Assembly (NCBI GenBank): GCA_902580225.1
Contig: CACHJU010000001.1
Span: 1-64,000, forward strand
Direction: 5' to 3'
Source of the DNA: an uncultured Verrucomicrobiota bacterium
GTDB lineage: Bacteria; Verrucomicrobiota; Verrucomicrobiia; Opitutales; Seribacteraceae
Length of the DNA: 64,000 nucleotides
A program made the translations under genes and the position numbers. Each line of letters opens with the position of its first letter. Within the stretch, counting starts at the first letter, position 1. The notes beneath the pieces are model-generated. The model did not search any database. It saw only the letters and a program-made list of their open reading frames with translations, and was not told the origin of the DNA. Shown here one piece after another: positions 18,695 through 27,986 of the stretch.

Positions 18695-20025
18695 GCGATG
18701 ATTTTATAGAAATTACACCATTTAGTAATGATACTAATTATCAATTGGAAGTGCCAGGATCGAAAAGTATTTCTAACCGTGCATTAATCCTTGCTGTATT
18801 GTGCAATAATGAAGTTGAACTGCAAGGCGTATTAGATAGCCAAGATGTCAATATCATGTTGACCGCGTTAATTAAGCTAGGTGTAAACCTTAAGCATGAT
18901 CGTGAAAAAAACATGGTTAAAATAAGGGGATGTGGTGGAATATTACCCGTTAAAAAAGCCAAGATAAATGTGGGTAATGCTGGAACAGTTGCGCGATTCC
19001 TTACCGCTTTATTATCGCTTCAAGAAGGCGGAGAATATTCATTGGATGGATGCGAGGCAATGAGAAAAAGACCGATGCAGGGATTACTGAAAGCTTTGGA
19101 ATTTCATGGAACAGAATTTCATTTCAAGATGGAGAAAAATTGTTTTCCATTTTGTATGAAAACAAGTTCTCTTAATGATGTACCCTGGGAAATTGATGCT
19201 TCTGAAAGCAGTCAAATTTTATCGGCGATTCTTTTAATTGCACCGTTAATTAATGGAGTTACTGAAATAAGTCTAATTAGTTATACTGTTTCCAAACCGT
19301 TTGTAAGAATGACTCTTGAAATGATGCAAGAATTCATGACAGATGTGGCTATAGATTGTTCTCAGGAAGCTCATTTCAAATTTCCGCCTAATTCTTATTT
19401 TTTAGTTGGTAATCTTTATAAAATTGAACCTGATGCCACAGCTGCATCTTATTTCCTATCTGCTCCTCTTTCGGTTGGAGGCCAAGTAACTGTCAAAAAT
19501 CTCAATCATTGTAAGTTGCAGGGTGATATTGATTATTGCGATATAATTAGGAAATGCGGAATATCGATTCGCAGTACTGGCTTTGGTATTCAGTCCCTAA
19601 TTACATCGCAACCTATTGGTGGAAATTTCGACTTTAATGATATATCTGACACTTTTCTTACTCTTGCTGCATTATCTCCCCTTCTTCAAACCCCGCTCAA
19701 AATATCAGGCATTGCACACACTCGTAAACAGGAAACAGACCGTCTCGGGGCGATGGCTTTTGAACTTCGAAAATTGGGTCAACATGTCGAAGAAACTTTG
19801 GATACGATTTCAATCACCCCAAATTTAAATAAACTTTATGAACTTGCCCCTTTTTCCATTGAAACCTACGGGGACCATCGGTTTTCTATGAGTTTTGCTA
19901 TCTTAGGATCTCATGATTTATTTAAAAATAATAAATCTTGGCTTAGAATTTTAAATCCGAAATGTTGTGCCAAGACATTTCCTCACTTCTTCGATTTACT
20001 AGAAAATTTTCGTAAGTCTTTCTGA
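18691..20025 (+). CDS. aroA: 3-phosphoshikimate 1-carboxyvinyltransferase
   Basis: VPGSKSISNRALILA, NVGNAGTVARFLTALL, RKRPMQGLLKAL, RKQETDRLGAMAFELRKLG, YGDHRFSMSFA. Confidence 0.95.
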   Translation: MSDDFIEITPFSNDTNYQLEVPGSKSISNRALILAVLCNNEVELQGVLDSQDVNIMLTALIKLGVNLKHDREKNMVKIRGCGGILPVKKAKINVGNAGTVARFLTALLSLQEGGEYSLDGCEAMRKRPMQGLLKALEFHGTEFHFKMEKNCFPFCMKTSSLNDVPWEIDASESSQILSAILLIAPLINGVTEISLISYTVSKPFVRMTLEMMQEFMTDVAIDCSQEAHFKFPPNSYFLVGNLYKIEPDATAASYFLSAPLSVGGQVTVKNLNHCKLQGDIDYCDIIRKCGISIRSTGFGIQSLITSQPIGGNFDFNDISDTFLTLAALSPLLQTPLKISGIAHTRKQETDRLGAMAFELRKLGQHVEETLDTISITPNLNKLYELAPFSIETYGDHRFSMSFAILGSHDLFKNNKSWLRILNPKCCAKTFPHFFDLLENFRKSF

Positions 20026-20028
20026 TAT

Positions 20029-20682
20029 ATGAAATCTTTCATTTCTATTGCGATCGACGGAGGTGCAGGCTCTGGGAAGTCGACTACTGCTCATAATATT
20101 TCGAATATGTTTAATTTCTTGAATGTGGACACAGGTTCACATTATCGCTCAATCACTGCTTCTTTAATTAATCATAATATATCTGTAAAAGATGCGTTAA
20201 ATCCTAAAAATTTAAATAAAATTCTCCTCAGCTCCAAAATCATTAAAAATAAATCCCAAATACAGATTAATGGAACTTCTTTTTCACATGCTGAATTACG
20301 ATCAGAGCGAATTAATTTAAATGTTTCCAGATATTCTTCAATTTCATCAATTCGATCCTTACTTTTTAAATACCAAAAATCACAGTGTGAACTTGCTAAA
20401 AAGAACAAATTTTCGGGTATTGTTATGGAGGGTCGTGATATTGGAACAATAATTTTGCCTGATGCAGATCTTAAATTATTTTTATTTGCCAATGAAAGTG
20501 TACGACACCAAAGACGGATTCAGGATGGTGAAAGCGATTTGATTCAAAAACGTGACCTTTTAGATTCTACTCGATCAATTGCCCCATTATCCGAAGCACA
20601 AAATTGCGTTAAAATTGATACATCCAAATTTTCTCAGTCTCAAGTGGTCACTCAAATTTCCCAACTTATTAAGTCCTTGTGA
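20029..20682 (+). CDS. cmk: Cytidylate kinase
   Basis: IAIDGGAGSGKST P-loop, NVDTGSHYRSIT, VMEGRDIGTIILPDADLKLFLFA. Confidence 0.93.
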   Translation: MKSFISIAIDGGAGSGKSTTAHNISNMFNFLNVDTGSHYRSITASLINHNISVKDALNPKNLNKILLSSKIIKNKSQIQINGTSFSHAELRSERINLNVSRYSSISSIRSLLFKYQKSQCELAKKNKFSGIVMEGRDIGTIILPDADLKLFLFANESVRHQRRIQDGESDLIQKRDLLDSTRSIAPLSEAQNCVKIDTSKFSQSQVVTQISQLIKSL

Positions 20683-21287
20683 TTTCTCTTATCTATAGTA
20701 TCGCTCAACGGTTCTCCTTCATCTACTTTAAAGTATTTCATGATTTCAAGGTTATCGGTCTTCATAATATTCCATCACAGGGACCTTTTATATTAGCTTC
20801 AAATCACTTAAGTTTTCTGGATCCCCCTGCCCTTGGATGTAAAGTGAATCGCAATTTACATTACTTTGCCCGTGATTCGCTTTTTATCGGACCACTGGGA
20901 TTTCTTATAACTCGCCTTAATTCTATTCCCGTAAACCGCGGTCAACTTGATTTAACCACATTAAGGTCAACCTTAAAGGTATTAAAAAATGGGGATCCAT
21001 TACTCGTTTTTCCTGAAGGCACCAGAAGTCCGGACGGTAAACTAGGCGAACCCAAGAAGGGATTAGGTCTCCTCGTGCTTAAATCAAAATGTCCTGTGTT
21101 ACCAGCTCGAATTCGTGGAAGTCATGAAATTTTGGGAAAAGGTAAACTCATTCCCAGAGTAGGTAGAAAATTATTAATTTCCTATGGTTCATTGATTTCT
21201 TTTGATTCCTTTTCAAGCATGAGTGGTGAGTCAGCTAAATACGAATTGGTATCCCAGTTTGTAATGAAGGAAATCGATAAACTTTAG
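20679..21287 (+). CDS. plsC: 1-acyl-sn-glycerol-3-phosphate acyltransferase
   Basis: ASNHLSFLDPPALG (HX4D) and FPEGTRSPDGKLGEPKKG; GTG start overlapping the cmk stop. Confidence 0.92.
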   Translation: MISLIYSIAQRFSFIYFKVFHDFKVIGLHNIPSQGPFILASNHLSFLDPPALGCKVNRNLHYFARDSLFIGPLGFLITRLNSIPVNRGQLDLTTLRSTLKVLKNGDPLLVFPEGTRSPDGKLGEPKKGLGLLVLKSKCPVLPARIRGSHEILGKGKLIPRVGRKLLISYGSLISFDSFSSMSGESAKYELVSQFVMKEIDKL

Positions 21288-21296
21288 TATGTAAAA

Positions 21297-21683
21297 CTAG
21301 ACTTTAAAAATTCTTGATATCGAGATGGCACAATTTTTAGGATCAAGGATCGTAAGAACTGGGGTATTGCTTGGCATTTGTAAGGTTGAATGAATATTTA
21401 CCAGCATATCGGTTTTATCGGAGAAAGGTGGACACCCAATTGTTGGGAATTTTGAATTTGCTCCTACAAACCCTGACAATGCGTTTGAACGACCGGCAAT
21501 GGTAACATATACCAATGATTCTTCGTTTTCATTGTCTGTTAAGATTTTAAGTACTTCAAGGGGTTGTTTATGAGCGGAAGCGACATGCTGTTCCCATTTG
21601 ATCGACAATTCATCGAGGTTATCTGTTATTTTCTTGGCATGTGACTCATCAGATGCCGATCCCATTATTATGACTACTTTCAT
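21297..21683 (-). CDS. purE: Phosphoribosylaminoimidazole carboxylase (AIR carboxylase), class II PurE-like
   Basis: IIMGSASDESHAKKI, ASAHKQP, IAGRSNALSGFVGANSKFPTIGCPP; resembles the animal PAICS AIRC domain more than classical bacterial PurE. Confidence 0.85.
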   Translation of the reverse strand: MKVVIIMGSASDESHAKKITDNLDELSIKWEQHVASAHKQPLEVLKILTDNENEESLVYVTIAGRSNALSGFVGANSKFPTIGCPPFSDKTDMLVNIHSTLQMPSNTPVLTILDPKNCAISISRIFKV

Positions 21684-21684
21684 G

Positions 21685-22677
21685 TTAACTAATATACTGT
21701 TTAAGATTATTGGAAATACGTTCTTTCATGGATTGTTTGAGGTCAGGAAAAGTGAAATTTTCACCGGTTATTATTTCATATAAATGGATGTATCGTGCAG
21801 AAAGTTCCACTACTAATTCACTTGGTGCTTCGGGCAAAGTTTCATCCTTGTAAGGATCACAATTATCTTTGAACCAAAGCCTGAGGAATTCTTTGTCGAT
21901 GTTTTCCGGTTCTTTCTTTTCCTGCAACCTTTGTTTAAAACTATCCTCTATCCAGTATCGGCTCGAATCAGGAGTATGAATCTCATCAATCAGAGTGATT
22001 TCTCCATCTTCAGCGATTCCCATTTCATATTTTGTATCGACGAGAATAAGACCGTGCTTCGATGATATTTCCTGACCTCGCACAAATAAATCAATCGCCT
22101 TCTGGGAGGCATACTCCCAATGATCTTTTTCCATCCATCCTTCCGAGATAATTTCATCCGGAGATATCGGGCGATCATGATCTTCTTCTTTGGTTGTAGG
22201 AGTGATTACTGGTTCCGGTAATTTTTGGTTTTTCACCATACCGTCTGGAAATTGAATTCCACAATATTCTCGGTCTCCTTTATTGTAAATTGTCCAAAGA
22301 GAGGTACTCGAACTACCGGTGACATATCCCCGAACCACAAATTCAATGGGGAAAGGATTACATTTTTTGGCAATGGTCACATTGGGGTCTGGCAAGTCAA
22401 TGACATGGTTAGGAATAATATCCTTAGTTTGCTCGAACCACCAGGCTCCAGTTTGATTAAGAACCTGCCCTTTAAATGGAATTGTGGCTAAAACACGATC
22501 GAAGGCAGATTGCCTGTCGGTAGTAATCAAGGCCAGCGTATCACCAAGATCATAGCGGTCCCGTACCTTTCCTTTGTAGCAAGTACCCTTGTTTAATGAA
22601 GTAGTGGTCAAGCAATGAGCAAGACTGCTACCAATTGTGGTGCGATAATTATTTTTAGTTTTAAGTTCTTCGATCAT
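21685..22677 (-). CDS. purC: Phosphoribosylaminoimidazole-succinocarboxamide synthase
   Basis: YKGKVRDRYDLGDTLALITTDRQSAFDRVLATIPFKGQVLNQTGAWWFE, EFVVRGYVTGSSSTSLW, LVDTKYEMGIAEDGEITLIDEIHTPDSSRYW. Confidence 0.95.
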   Translation of the reverse strand: MIEELKTKNNYRTTIGSSLAHCLTTTSLNKGTCYKGKVRDRYDLGDTLALITTDRQSAFDRVLATIPFKGQVLNQTGAWWFEQTKDIIPNHVIDLPDPNVTIAKKCNPFPIEFVVRGYVTGSSSTSLWTIYNKGDREYCGIQFPDGMVKNQKLPEPVITPTTKEEDHDRPISPDEIISEGWMEKDHWEYASQKAIDLFVRGQEISSKHGLILVDTKYEMGIAEDGEITLIDEIHTPDSSRYWIEDSFKQRLQEKKEPENIDKEFLRLWFKDNCDPYKDETLPEAPSELVVELSARYIHLYEIITGENFTFPDLKQSMKERISNNLKQYIS

Positions 22678-22747
22678 TTTAGAAAAAGATTTAAATTAGG
22701 AAGCAAAAGGAAAAGTTCAAGCTCAACCGAATCTTCTTCTCCTTTAA

Positions 22748-22787
22748 TTGACTAGTTTGCACTAATTGATTAGTAATGAACAAACTA
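22748..22787 (+). promoter_or_regulatory. Candidate lpdA promoter with palindromic operator
   Basis: TTGACT - 17 nt - TAGTAA; spacer and -10 contain ACTAAT-TG-ATTAGT; outer inverted repeat TAGTTTG...CAAACTA. Confidence 0.45.
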
Positions 22788-22800
22788 ATTTAAATAATTT

Positions 22801-24198
22801 ATGATTTCTGAAACAACTTACGATCTTATTATTATAGGAGGTGGACCTGCGGGTTATGCGGCCGCAATTCGAGCCGGGCAACTTGGTAAAAAAGCGGTTT
22901 GTGTCGAAATGGAAAGAGCTGGGGGTACCTGTTTGAATTGGGGATGTATTCCATCCAAGGCATTATTAAAAAGTGCTGAGTCTTTTCAAGCTGCACTACA
23001 TTCCGAGGTCTTCGGATTTAGCTGTGAGGAAATTAAGGTAGATTTTGGCAAGGTGATCAGAAGATCCCGCAAAGTTGCTGATCAAATGGGCAGTGGTATA
23101 GAATTTTTATTTAAGAAAAACAAGGTCGATTACATTGTTGGCAAGGGTCTAGTCCATGCCGCAGGAATGGTGGAGATTTTGGATGGTGAAAAAGCGGGAA
23201 CCTATTTAAAGGGTATTAATGTTATGATTGCTACTGGTTGCAAGCCTCGGACATTACCAGAGGTTTCCGTGGATGGACATAGAGTTATGACCTCTCGTGA
23301 AGCATTGGCCATGACCGAACAGCCCAAAAGTATAGCCATAATGGGAGCCGGTGCGATTGGTGCTGAATTTGCTTATTTTTTAAACGCTTTTGGAACGAAG
23401 GTTACTTTGATCGAAATGCTGCCGAATATCCTCCCGATTGAGGACTGGGAAATATCAGAGGCGATTCAAAAATCATTTACAGCTCAGGGAATTGATTGCC
23501 GGGTTAACACCCGAGTGGATGGAATTGAGGTTGGGGAAGATTCGGTTCAACTTACCCTTGCTGGTGAAAAGGGAGATGAACAACTCGAGTTTGATTCGTT
23601 ATTGTTGGCAATTGGAGTGGTTCCTAATTTAGAAGGTTCGGTCTCCGATAAATTGAACCTCGAGACGATTAAAGGTTACCTGAAAGTGGATGAGCGTTAT
23701 CAGACTTCCGAAAAGAATATTTATGCCACCGGTGATATCATAGGACCACCTTGGTTGGCTCATATTGCCACCTATCGGGCGATACAGGCGGTCAATGGAA
23801 TGTTTTCACACTCGGAGCCCGTTCCCATCGATGCATTTCCCGGTTGCACCTATTGTCAACCACAGGTTGCCAGTATTGGAATTACCGAGGAAACGGCAAA
23901 GGAGGAGGGAATTGATTATAAAATTGGCAAGTTTCCCTTTGCAGCTTCAGGAAAAGCGGTGGCAGTTAATCACTCAGAAGGATTTGTAAAAGTGATTGTT
24001 GGCAAAAAATATGGCGAGATTTTGGGAGCTCATATTATTGGATCCGATGCAACTGAACTAATCACGGAGTATGGATTGGCAATGAAAATGGAAGCCACCG
24101 TTGACGAAATTCATGGAACGATTCACGCTCACCCGACTATGAGTGAAGCCTTGGCGGAAGCCGCAGCTGCAGCTCACGGGGAAGCTATTCATATTTAA
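22801..24198 (+). CDS. lpdA: Dihydrolipoyl dehydrogenase
   Basis: IIGGGPAGYAAAIRAGQLGKKAVCVE, GGTCLNWGCIPSKALL redox motif, GAGAIGAEFAYFLNAFGTKVTLIE, HAHPTMSEALAEAA. Confidence 0.95.
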   Translation: MISETTYDLIIIGGGPAGYAAAIRAGQLGKKAVCVEMERAGGTCLNWGCIPSKALLKSAESFQAALHSEVFGFSCEEIKVDFGKVIRRSRKVADQMGSGIEFLFKKNKVDYIVGKGLVHAAGMVEILDGEKAGTYLKGINVMIATGCKPRTLPEVSVDGHRVMTSREALAMTEQPKSIAIMGAGAIGAEFAYFLNAFGTKVTLIEMLPNILPIEDWEISEAIQKSFTAQGIDCRVNTRVDGIEVGEDSVQLTLAGEKGDEQLEFDSLLLAIGVVPNLEGSVSDKLNLETIKGYLKVDERYQTSEKNIYATGDIIGPPWLAHIATYRAIQAVNGMFSHSEPVPIDAFPGCTYCQPQVASIGITEETAKEEGIDYKIGKFPFAASGKAVAVNHSEGFVKVIVGKKYGEILGAHIIGSDATELITEYGLAMKMEATVDEIHGTIHAHPTMSEALAEAAAAAHGEAIHI

Positions 24199-24210
24199 AT
24201 AAATTTCTCC

Positions 24211-25173
24211 CTGAAGTATCTAGCTTGGTGGTTCGTACTCCTTTTTTTAGGGGCAGCCAATGCCAAAGAGCCAAAGGTTAAAACGGCACGTGTTATGACT
24301 TGGGTCCCTCCTTACGCCATAGATGTATGCAGGGCCCGCTTAGAGGAGTCATTCGGTGGTATGGGAATGAAGCATGGACTTACTCATATTGGTCTTCAAT
24401 TTTGGCGCCCATCTTTAAAGGGCCAAATTAAATTGGTTGATGATTTTAAGCCAATTAATCATTCAACCATTATAAACTTTCGTAAATGGGGTAATATTCA
24501 CGATATTCGAGTGTTGCTTTGCATTTATAATGGAACCCGGGAGGGCTGGAAGTGGAATTTGGCCAAAAATGCATTCGGTTCTCATCGAAAACAATTCATT
24601 CAAGCCTTGGTTGCTGAAACCGTGAGACTTAAGTTGGATGGGGTTGACATTGACTTTGAAGGAAAAGGTAAACTCGAGATCGATAAGAAGGCATTTGTTA
24701 GGTTTATTATGGAGCTATCCCTTGCACTCAAGGCGAAGGGAAAGGAGCTTACGGTTGATAGCTTTGCCTATAAATGGAATGCACCAAACCAAGGTTGGTG
24801 GAAGTGGCTACTTCCATATGTTGATGCCCTTCATGTAATGGGTTATTCAGAAACCGGATCAAAATCAACGAGTTGGAGATCATATGACTTCCTGAAAGCT
24901 GCCGCGGGAAAGTATTCCTCCAAACTTCTCATTGGAGTCCCCAGTCATGCGAGCAATTGGGAGAAGGCCTCAGTTCAGGAGCACCTGGAATGGATTACGA
25001 AGGATCCTTCCGTTGGCCTTGCAATTTGGGATGCCCAACTCAAAGATTCCAGATGGAAAACTAAAGAGATTTGGCAAACGATCTCAAAAATTAGGCAGGG
25101 AGTAAATTATAATGATGCCGGTTTCCCTGCTATTTCTTCAGAAGAGAATCAAGAGGTGAAGTTGAAAAACTAA
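24211..25173 (+). CDS. Secreted glycoside hydrolase family 18-like protein (start codon uncertain)
   Basis: LKLDGVDIDFEGKGK (DGxDxDxE motif), VDALHVMGYSETGS; in-frame upstream codons encode KYLAWWFVLLFLGAANA signal peptide; ORF track starts at 24295. Confidence 0.7.
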   Translation: MKYLAWWFVLLFLGAANAKEPKVKTARVMTWVPPYAIDVCRARLEESFGGMGMKHGLTHIGLQFWRPSLKGQIKLVDDFKPINHSTIINFRKWGNIHDIRVLLCIYNGTREGWKWNLAKNAFGSHRKQFIQALVAETVRLKLDGVDIDFEGKGKLEIDKKAFVRFIMELSLALKAKGKELTVDSFAYKWNAPNQGWWKWLLPYVDALHVMGYSETGSKSTSWRSYDFLKAAAGKYSSKLLIGVPSHASNWEKASVQEHLEWITKDPSVGLAIWDAQLKDSRWKTKEIWQTISKIRQGVNYNDAGFPAISSEENQEVKLKN

Positions 25174-25219
25174 TTATATTCATATGGGTGAACCTTACAG
25201 AAAATGCTGGCTTTGGAAA

Positions 25220-25241
25220 TTTTATTTAAATTTAAATAAAA
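25220..25241. repeat. Perfect 22-bp AT palindrome between convergent genes
   Basis: ttttatttaaatttaaataaaa equals its own reverse complement. Confidence 0.8.
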
Positions 25242-25242
25242 A

Positions 25243-26577
25243 TCAAGTATTCGTCTCGAACCCTTTTCTTTGCTCGCGAGCTTGCCATTGATTCGCTTCA
25301 TCATCTCCTATGATTTGTTGTTTTTTCGGATTCCACTTGAGCTTTCTGCCAAGTCGGATTGAAATGTTGGCCAAGTGGCAGGTGGTCATGGCGTTGTGAT
25401 GAGTATAGACATCTGAGATCGGATCAGAACGATCTTTCATGCACTCGAAGAAATTTTCCATATGATTGGTGGTCTTCTTGCCCTTGTAGACATCTAATAC
25501 GGTTTGGGCTGAAAGTGGTTTTTCTTTGAGTTCATCAACGGCTGGCCCAGATAGCTTTCCACGAGAAACGAATAAGTTTCCTTTGCTTCCTTCAAAGAGA
25601 ATACCGTTTCCTTCCTTCGACTGGCTTACGATATTCATCTCCATCTTCTTTGGAAACATACACTTAATGTGAAAGTTGTGAGATGTGTTGTAATGGTCGT
25701 CCTTGGTGGGCATACCATTTTTGAGAGGAATGGGATGATCTCCAACAAGGGGTTCCAGTGAAAGAACCCCCTGCCCTGCTCCGTCCTGTTCCATCGCCCA
25801 TTGAGCAATATCCACATGATGAGCTCCCCAGTCCGTCATTTTTCCTCCGGAATATTCATACCACCAACGGAACTGATAATGGCACCTTTCTTTGATGTAA
25901 TCAACAAGAGGGGCTTGTCCGAGCCACATATTCCAATCGATATTGGAAGGCGGATCTGATTTTTTAAAAGGTCCACCTTGGGGACCGCCACCAATATCAC
26001 AGGTTACCTTTTTGATTTTCCCGATTCTTCCCTCGCGGATAATACCAATGGCGGTAAGAAATTTTTGCCCCATGTCACTTCGTTGTTGAGTACCAACTTG
26101 AAATACTCGTCCTGTTTCCTTGGTAACTTTACAAATTTGCTTACCTTCTTCAATGGTCAGTGTTAATGGTTTTTCACAATAAACATCTTTCCCCGCTTGC
26201 ATCGCATGAATAGCAATTCGAGAGTGCCAATGATCGGTGGTTCCGATGGTAACAAAATCAATATCTTTACGATCGAGAATTTTCCGATAATCCTGATATT
26301 CCTTTGCCTTGCCTTGAGCCAATGATTTGTTGACTCTTTCAATGCGCTGGGTGTCCAAGTCGCACACCGCAAGAATGTCAGAAAGTCTTCGTGCATGGTT
26401 GGCAATGCCTGCTCCTCTGCCCCCTACTCCGATTGCACCAAATCGTAAGCGTTCATTAGGCGATTTATCATCTGCAGATGTAATGAGTGGAAATGTAGAG
26501 GATGCAAGGATTCCTGCAGTTGTGCCAAGCGTAGATTGGCTGAGGAATTGACGACGATTTAAATGAGAAGATTTCAT
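25243..26577 (-). CDS. Gfo/Idh/MocA-family oxidoreductase, Tat-exported
   Basis: MKSSHLNRRQFLSQSTLGTTAGILASS Tat signal; GAIGVGGRGAGIANHARR, DVYCEKPLTLTIEEGKQ; start placed at MKSSHLNRR. Confidence 0.9.
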   Translation of the reverse strand: MKSSHLNRRQFLSQSTLGTTAGILASSTFPLITSADDKSPNERLRFGAIGVGGRGAGIANHARRLSDILAVCDLDTQRIERVNKSLAQGKAKEYQDYRKILDRKDIDFVTIGTTDHWHSRIAIHAMQAGKDVYCEKPLTLTIEEGKQICKVTKETGRVFQVGTQQRSDMGQKFLTAIGIIREGRIGKIKKVTCDIGGGPQGGPFKKSDPPSNIDWNMWLGQAPLVDYIKERCHYQFRWWYEYSGGKMTDWGAHHVDIAQWAMEQDGAGQGVLSLEPLVGDHPIPLKNGMPTKDDHYNTSHNFHIKCMFPKKMEMNIVSQSKEGNGILFEGSKGNLFVSRGKLSGPAVDELKEKPLSAQTVLDVYKGKKTTNHMENFFECMKDRSDPISDVYTHHNAMTTCHLANISIRLGRKLKWNPKKQQIIGDDEANQWQAREQRKGFETNT

Positions 26578-26736
26578 TATTAACTGATAACTATTTTGAA
26601 GAGAAACTGGCAAAGCCTTTCTATGAAAAAATCTTAAATAAATTTATCAACACGTGAGAAATAAAATGTTCGATCAGAAAAAAATTAACTTTTAAAGAAA
26701 TAAAATTTTACTTACTGATTTATAATGAGAGGGATT

Positions 26737-27729
26737 ATGAAAGCAGTCGTTTTAAAAAAGTTCGGAGGAATTGAGAATTTTGAAGTGGAAGAAATTCCAA
26801 TTCCTTCGATTAAACCTGGGTATGTGTTGATCAAGGTTCATGCTTCGAGCGTAAACCCAGTTGATTTCAAGATTAGACAAGGACTTATACCCATCGGACC
26901 AGACTTACCCGCCATTTTACACGGAGACCTATCGGGTGAAATTGTTGAAGTGGGTCAGGGTGTAACAGCTTTCACAAAAGGCGATCCGGTTTATGGATGT
27001 GTGGGTGGATTTTCCGAATTACCGGGTGTTCTTGCAGAATACGCTCTTGCTGATGTGCGGTTACTTGCCCGTAAACCCCGAAATCTTAGTTTTGAGAAAG
27101 CAGCAGCTCTACCTTTGGTGGCAATCACATCATGGAATGCATTGGTTGACCGCGCCAAAGTTAAAAAAGGGCAGAGAATTTTGGTGCATGCCGGGATGGG
27201 AGGAGTCGGTCATATTGCCTTCCAGCTGGCGAAGGCACTGGGTGCTGAGGTGCATGTGACATGTTCAAGTAAAGAAAAGGTCAGCCGATCCAGGGAATTG
27301 GGAGCTGATGCGGTAATCAACTACAGAAACTTGAATGTAAATGAATATATTGAGAATTATACAGCCGGAAACGGTTATGATGTTGTTTTTGATACAGTCG
27401 GAGGAAGTTGTTTAGATAACTCATTTTCAGCGGCAAAAATCAATGGTACTGTGGTTTCAATTGCCGCACGTGCCTCTCATGACCTGTGTCAAGTGCATGT
27501 CAAAAGCCTAACTCTTCATGTAGTATTTATGCTATTGCCATTAATAAAGAATGAAGGAAGAAGCCGACATGGCGAAATTCTTGCCAAACTGGGTAAACTT
27601 GTGGAAAATAATCAAATTCGCCCAGTTTTGCATTCTAAAAGTTTTGACTTTGAAGATGTGGGCTCCGCCCACAACTGTCTGGAAAAAGGAAATGTGTTAG
27701 GAAAAGTATCATTGGTTTCCAACTGGTAG
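26737..27729 (+). CDS. Zinc-type alcohol dehydrogenase / quinone oxidoreductase (MDR superfamily)
   Basis: MKAVVLKKFGGIENFEVEEIPIP, HASSVNPVDFKIRQG, VHAGMGGVGHIAFQLAKALGAEV, FDTVGG. Confidence 0.9.
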   Translation: MKAVVLKKFGGIENFEVEEIPIPSIKPGYVLIKVHASSVNPVDFKIRQGLIPIGPDLPAILHGDLSGEIVEVGQGVTAFTKGDPVYGCVGGFSELPGVLAEYALADVRLLARKPRNLSFEKAAALPLVAITSWNALVDRAKVKKGQRILVHAGMGGVGHIAFQLAKALGAEVHVTCSSKEKVSRSRELGADAVINYRNLNVNEYIENYTAGNGYDVVFDTVGGSCLDNSFSAAKINGTVVSIAARASHDLCQVHVKSLTLHVVFMLLPLIKNEGRSRHGEILAKLGKLVENNQIRPVLHSKSFDFEDVGSAHNCLEKGNVLGKVSLVSNW

Positions 27730-27840
27730 CACCAAGTGAATTTTCAGTTTATGACACAAAGAAAGTTTGCCATTAAGTATCTTTTTTTAGATTATGTAAT
27801 CTTGTTCTTTTAAATTTCGCCATTTACCGTATCCAAAGAC

Positions 27841-27986
27841 AACCTAATCTAGGTTACCAACCGAGCAGGAGAGCTGCTACGGTGGTACAAGGTCGATTTT
27901 ACCGGGATACGCGGTTTTGGCACAACCGAAAATAAGCACTCCACTAGCTAGCTAGGAAAGTGCGTTAACCGAAAGGAAAACGCTCA
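27841..27986 (+). ncRNA. Candidate structured leader RNA upstream of an integrase-N-terminus-like small ORF
   Basis: Successive manually identified hairpins: AACCTA-atc-TAGGTT; AGCAG-gagag-CTGCT; GGTA...TACC; CGGTT-ttggcac-AACCG; GCACT...AGTGC; CGTTaaCC-GAAA-GGaaAACG (GNRA loop), ending at the ATG. Confidence 0.5.

Noticed and set aside
27936-27986. Self-cleaving ribozyme (hammerhead/twister) in the leader
   Set aside because: No CUGAUGA core or recognisable twister consensus; the GAAA here is simply the loop of a hairpin.
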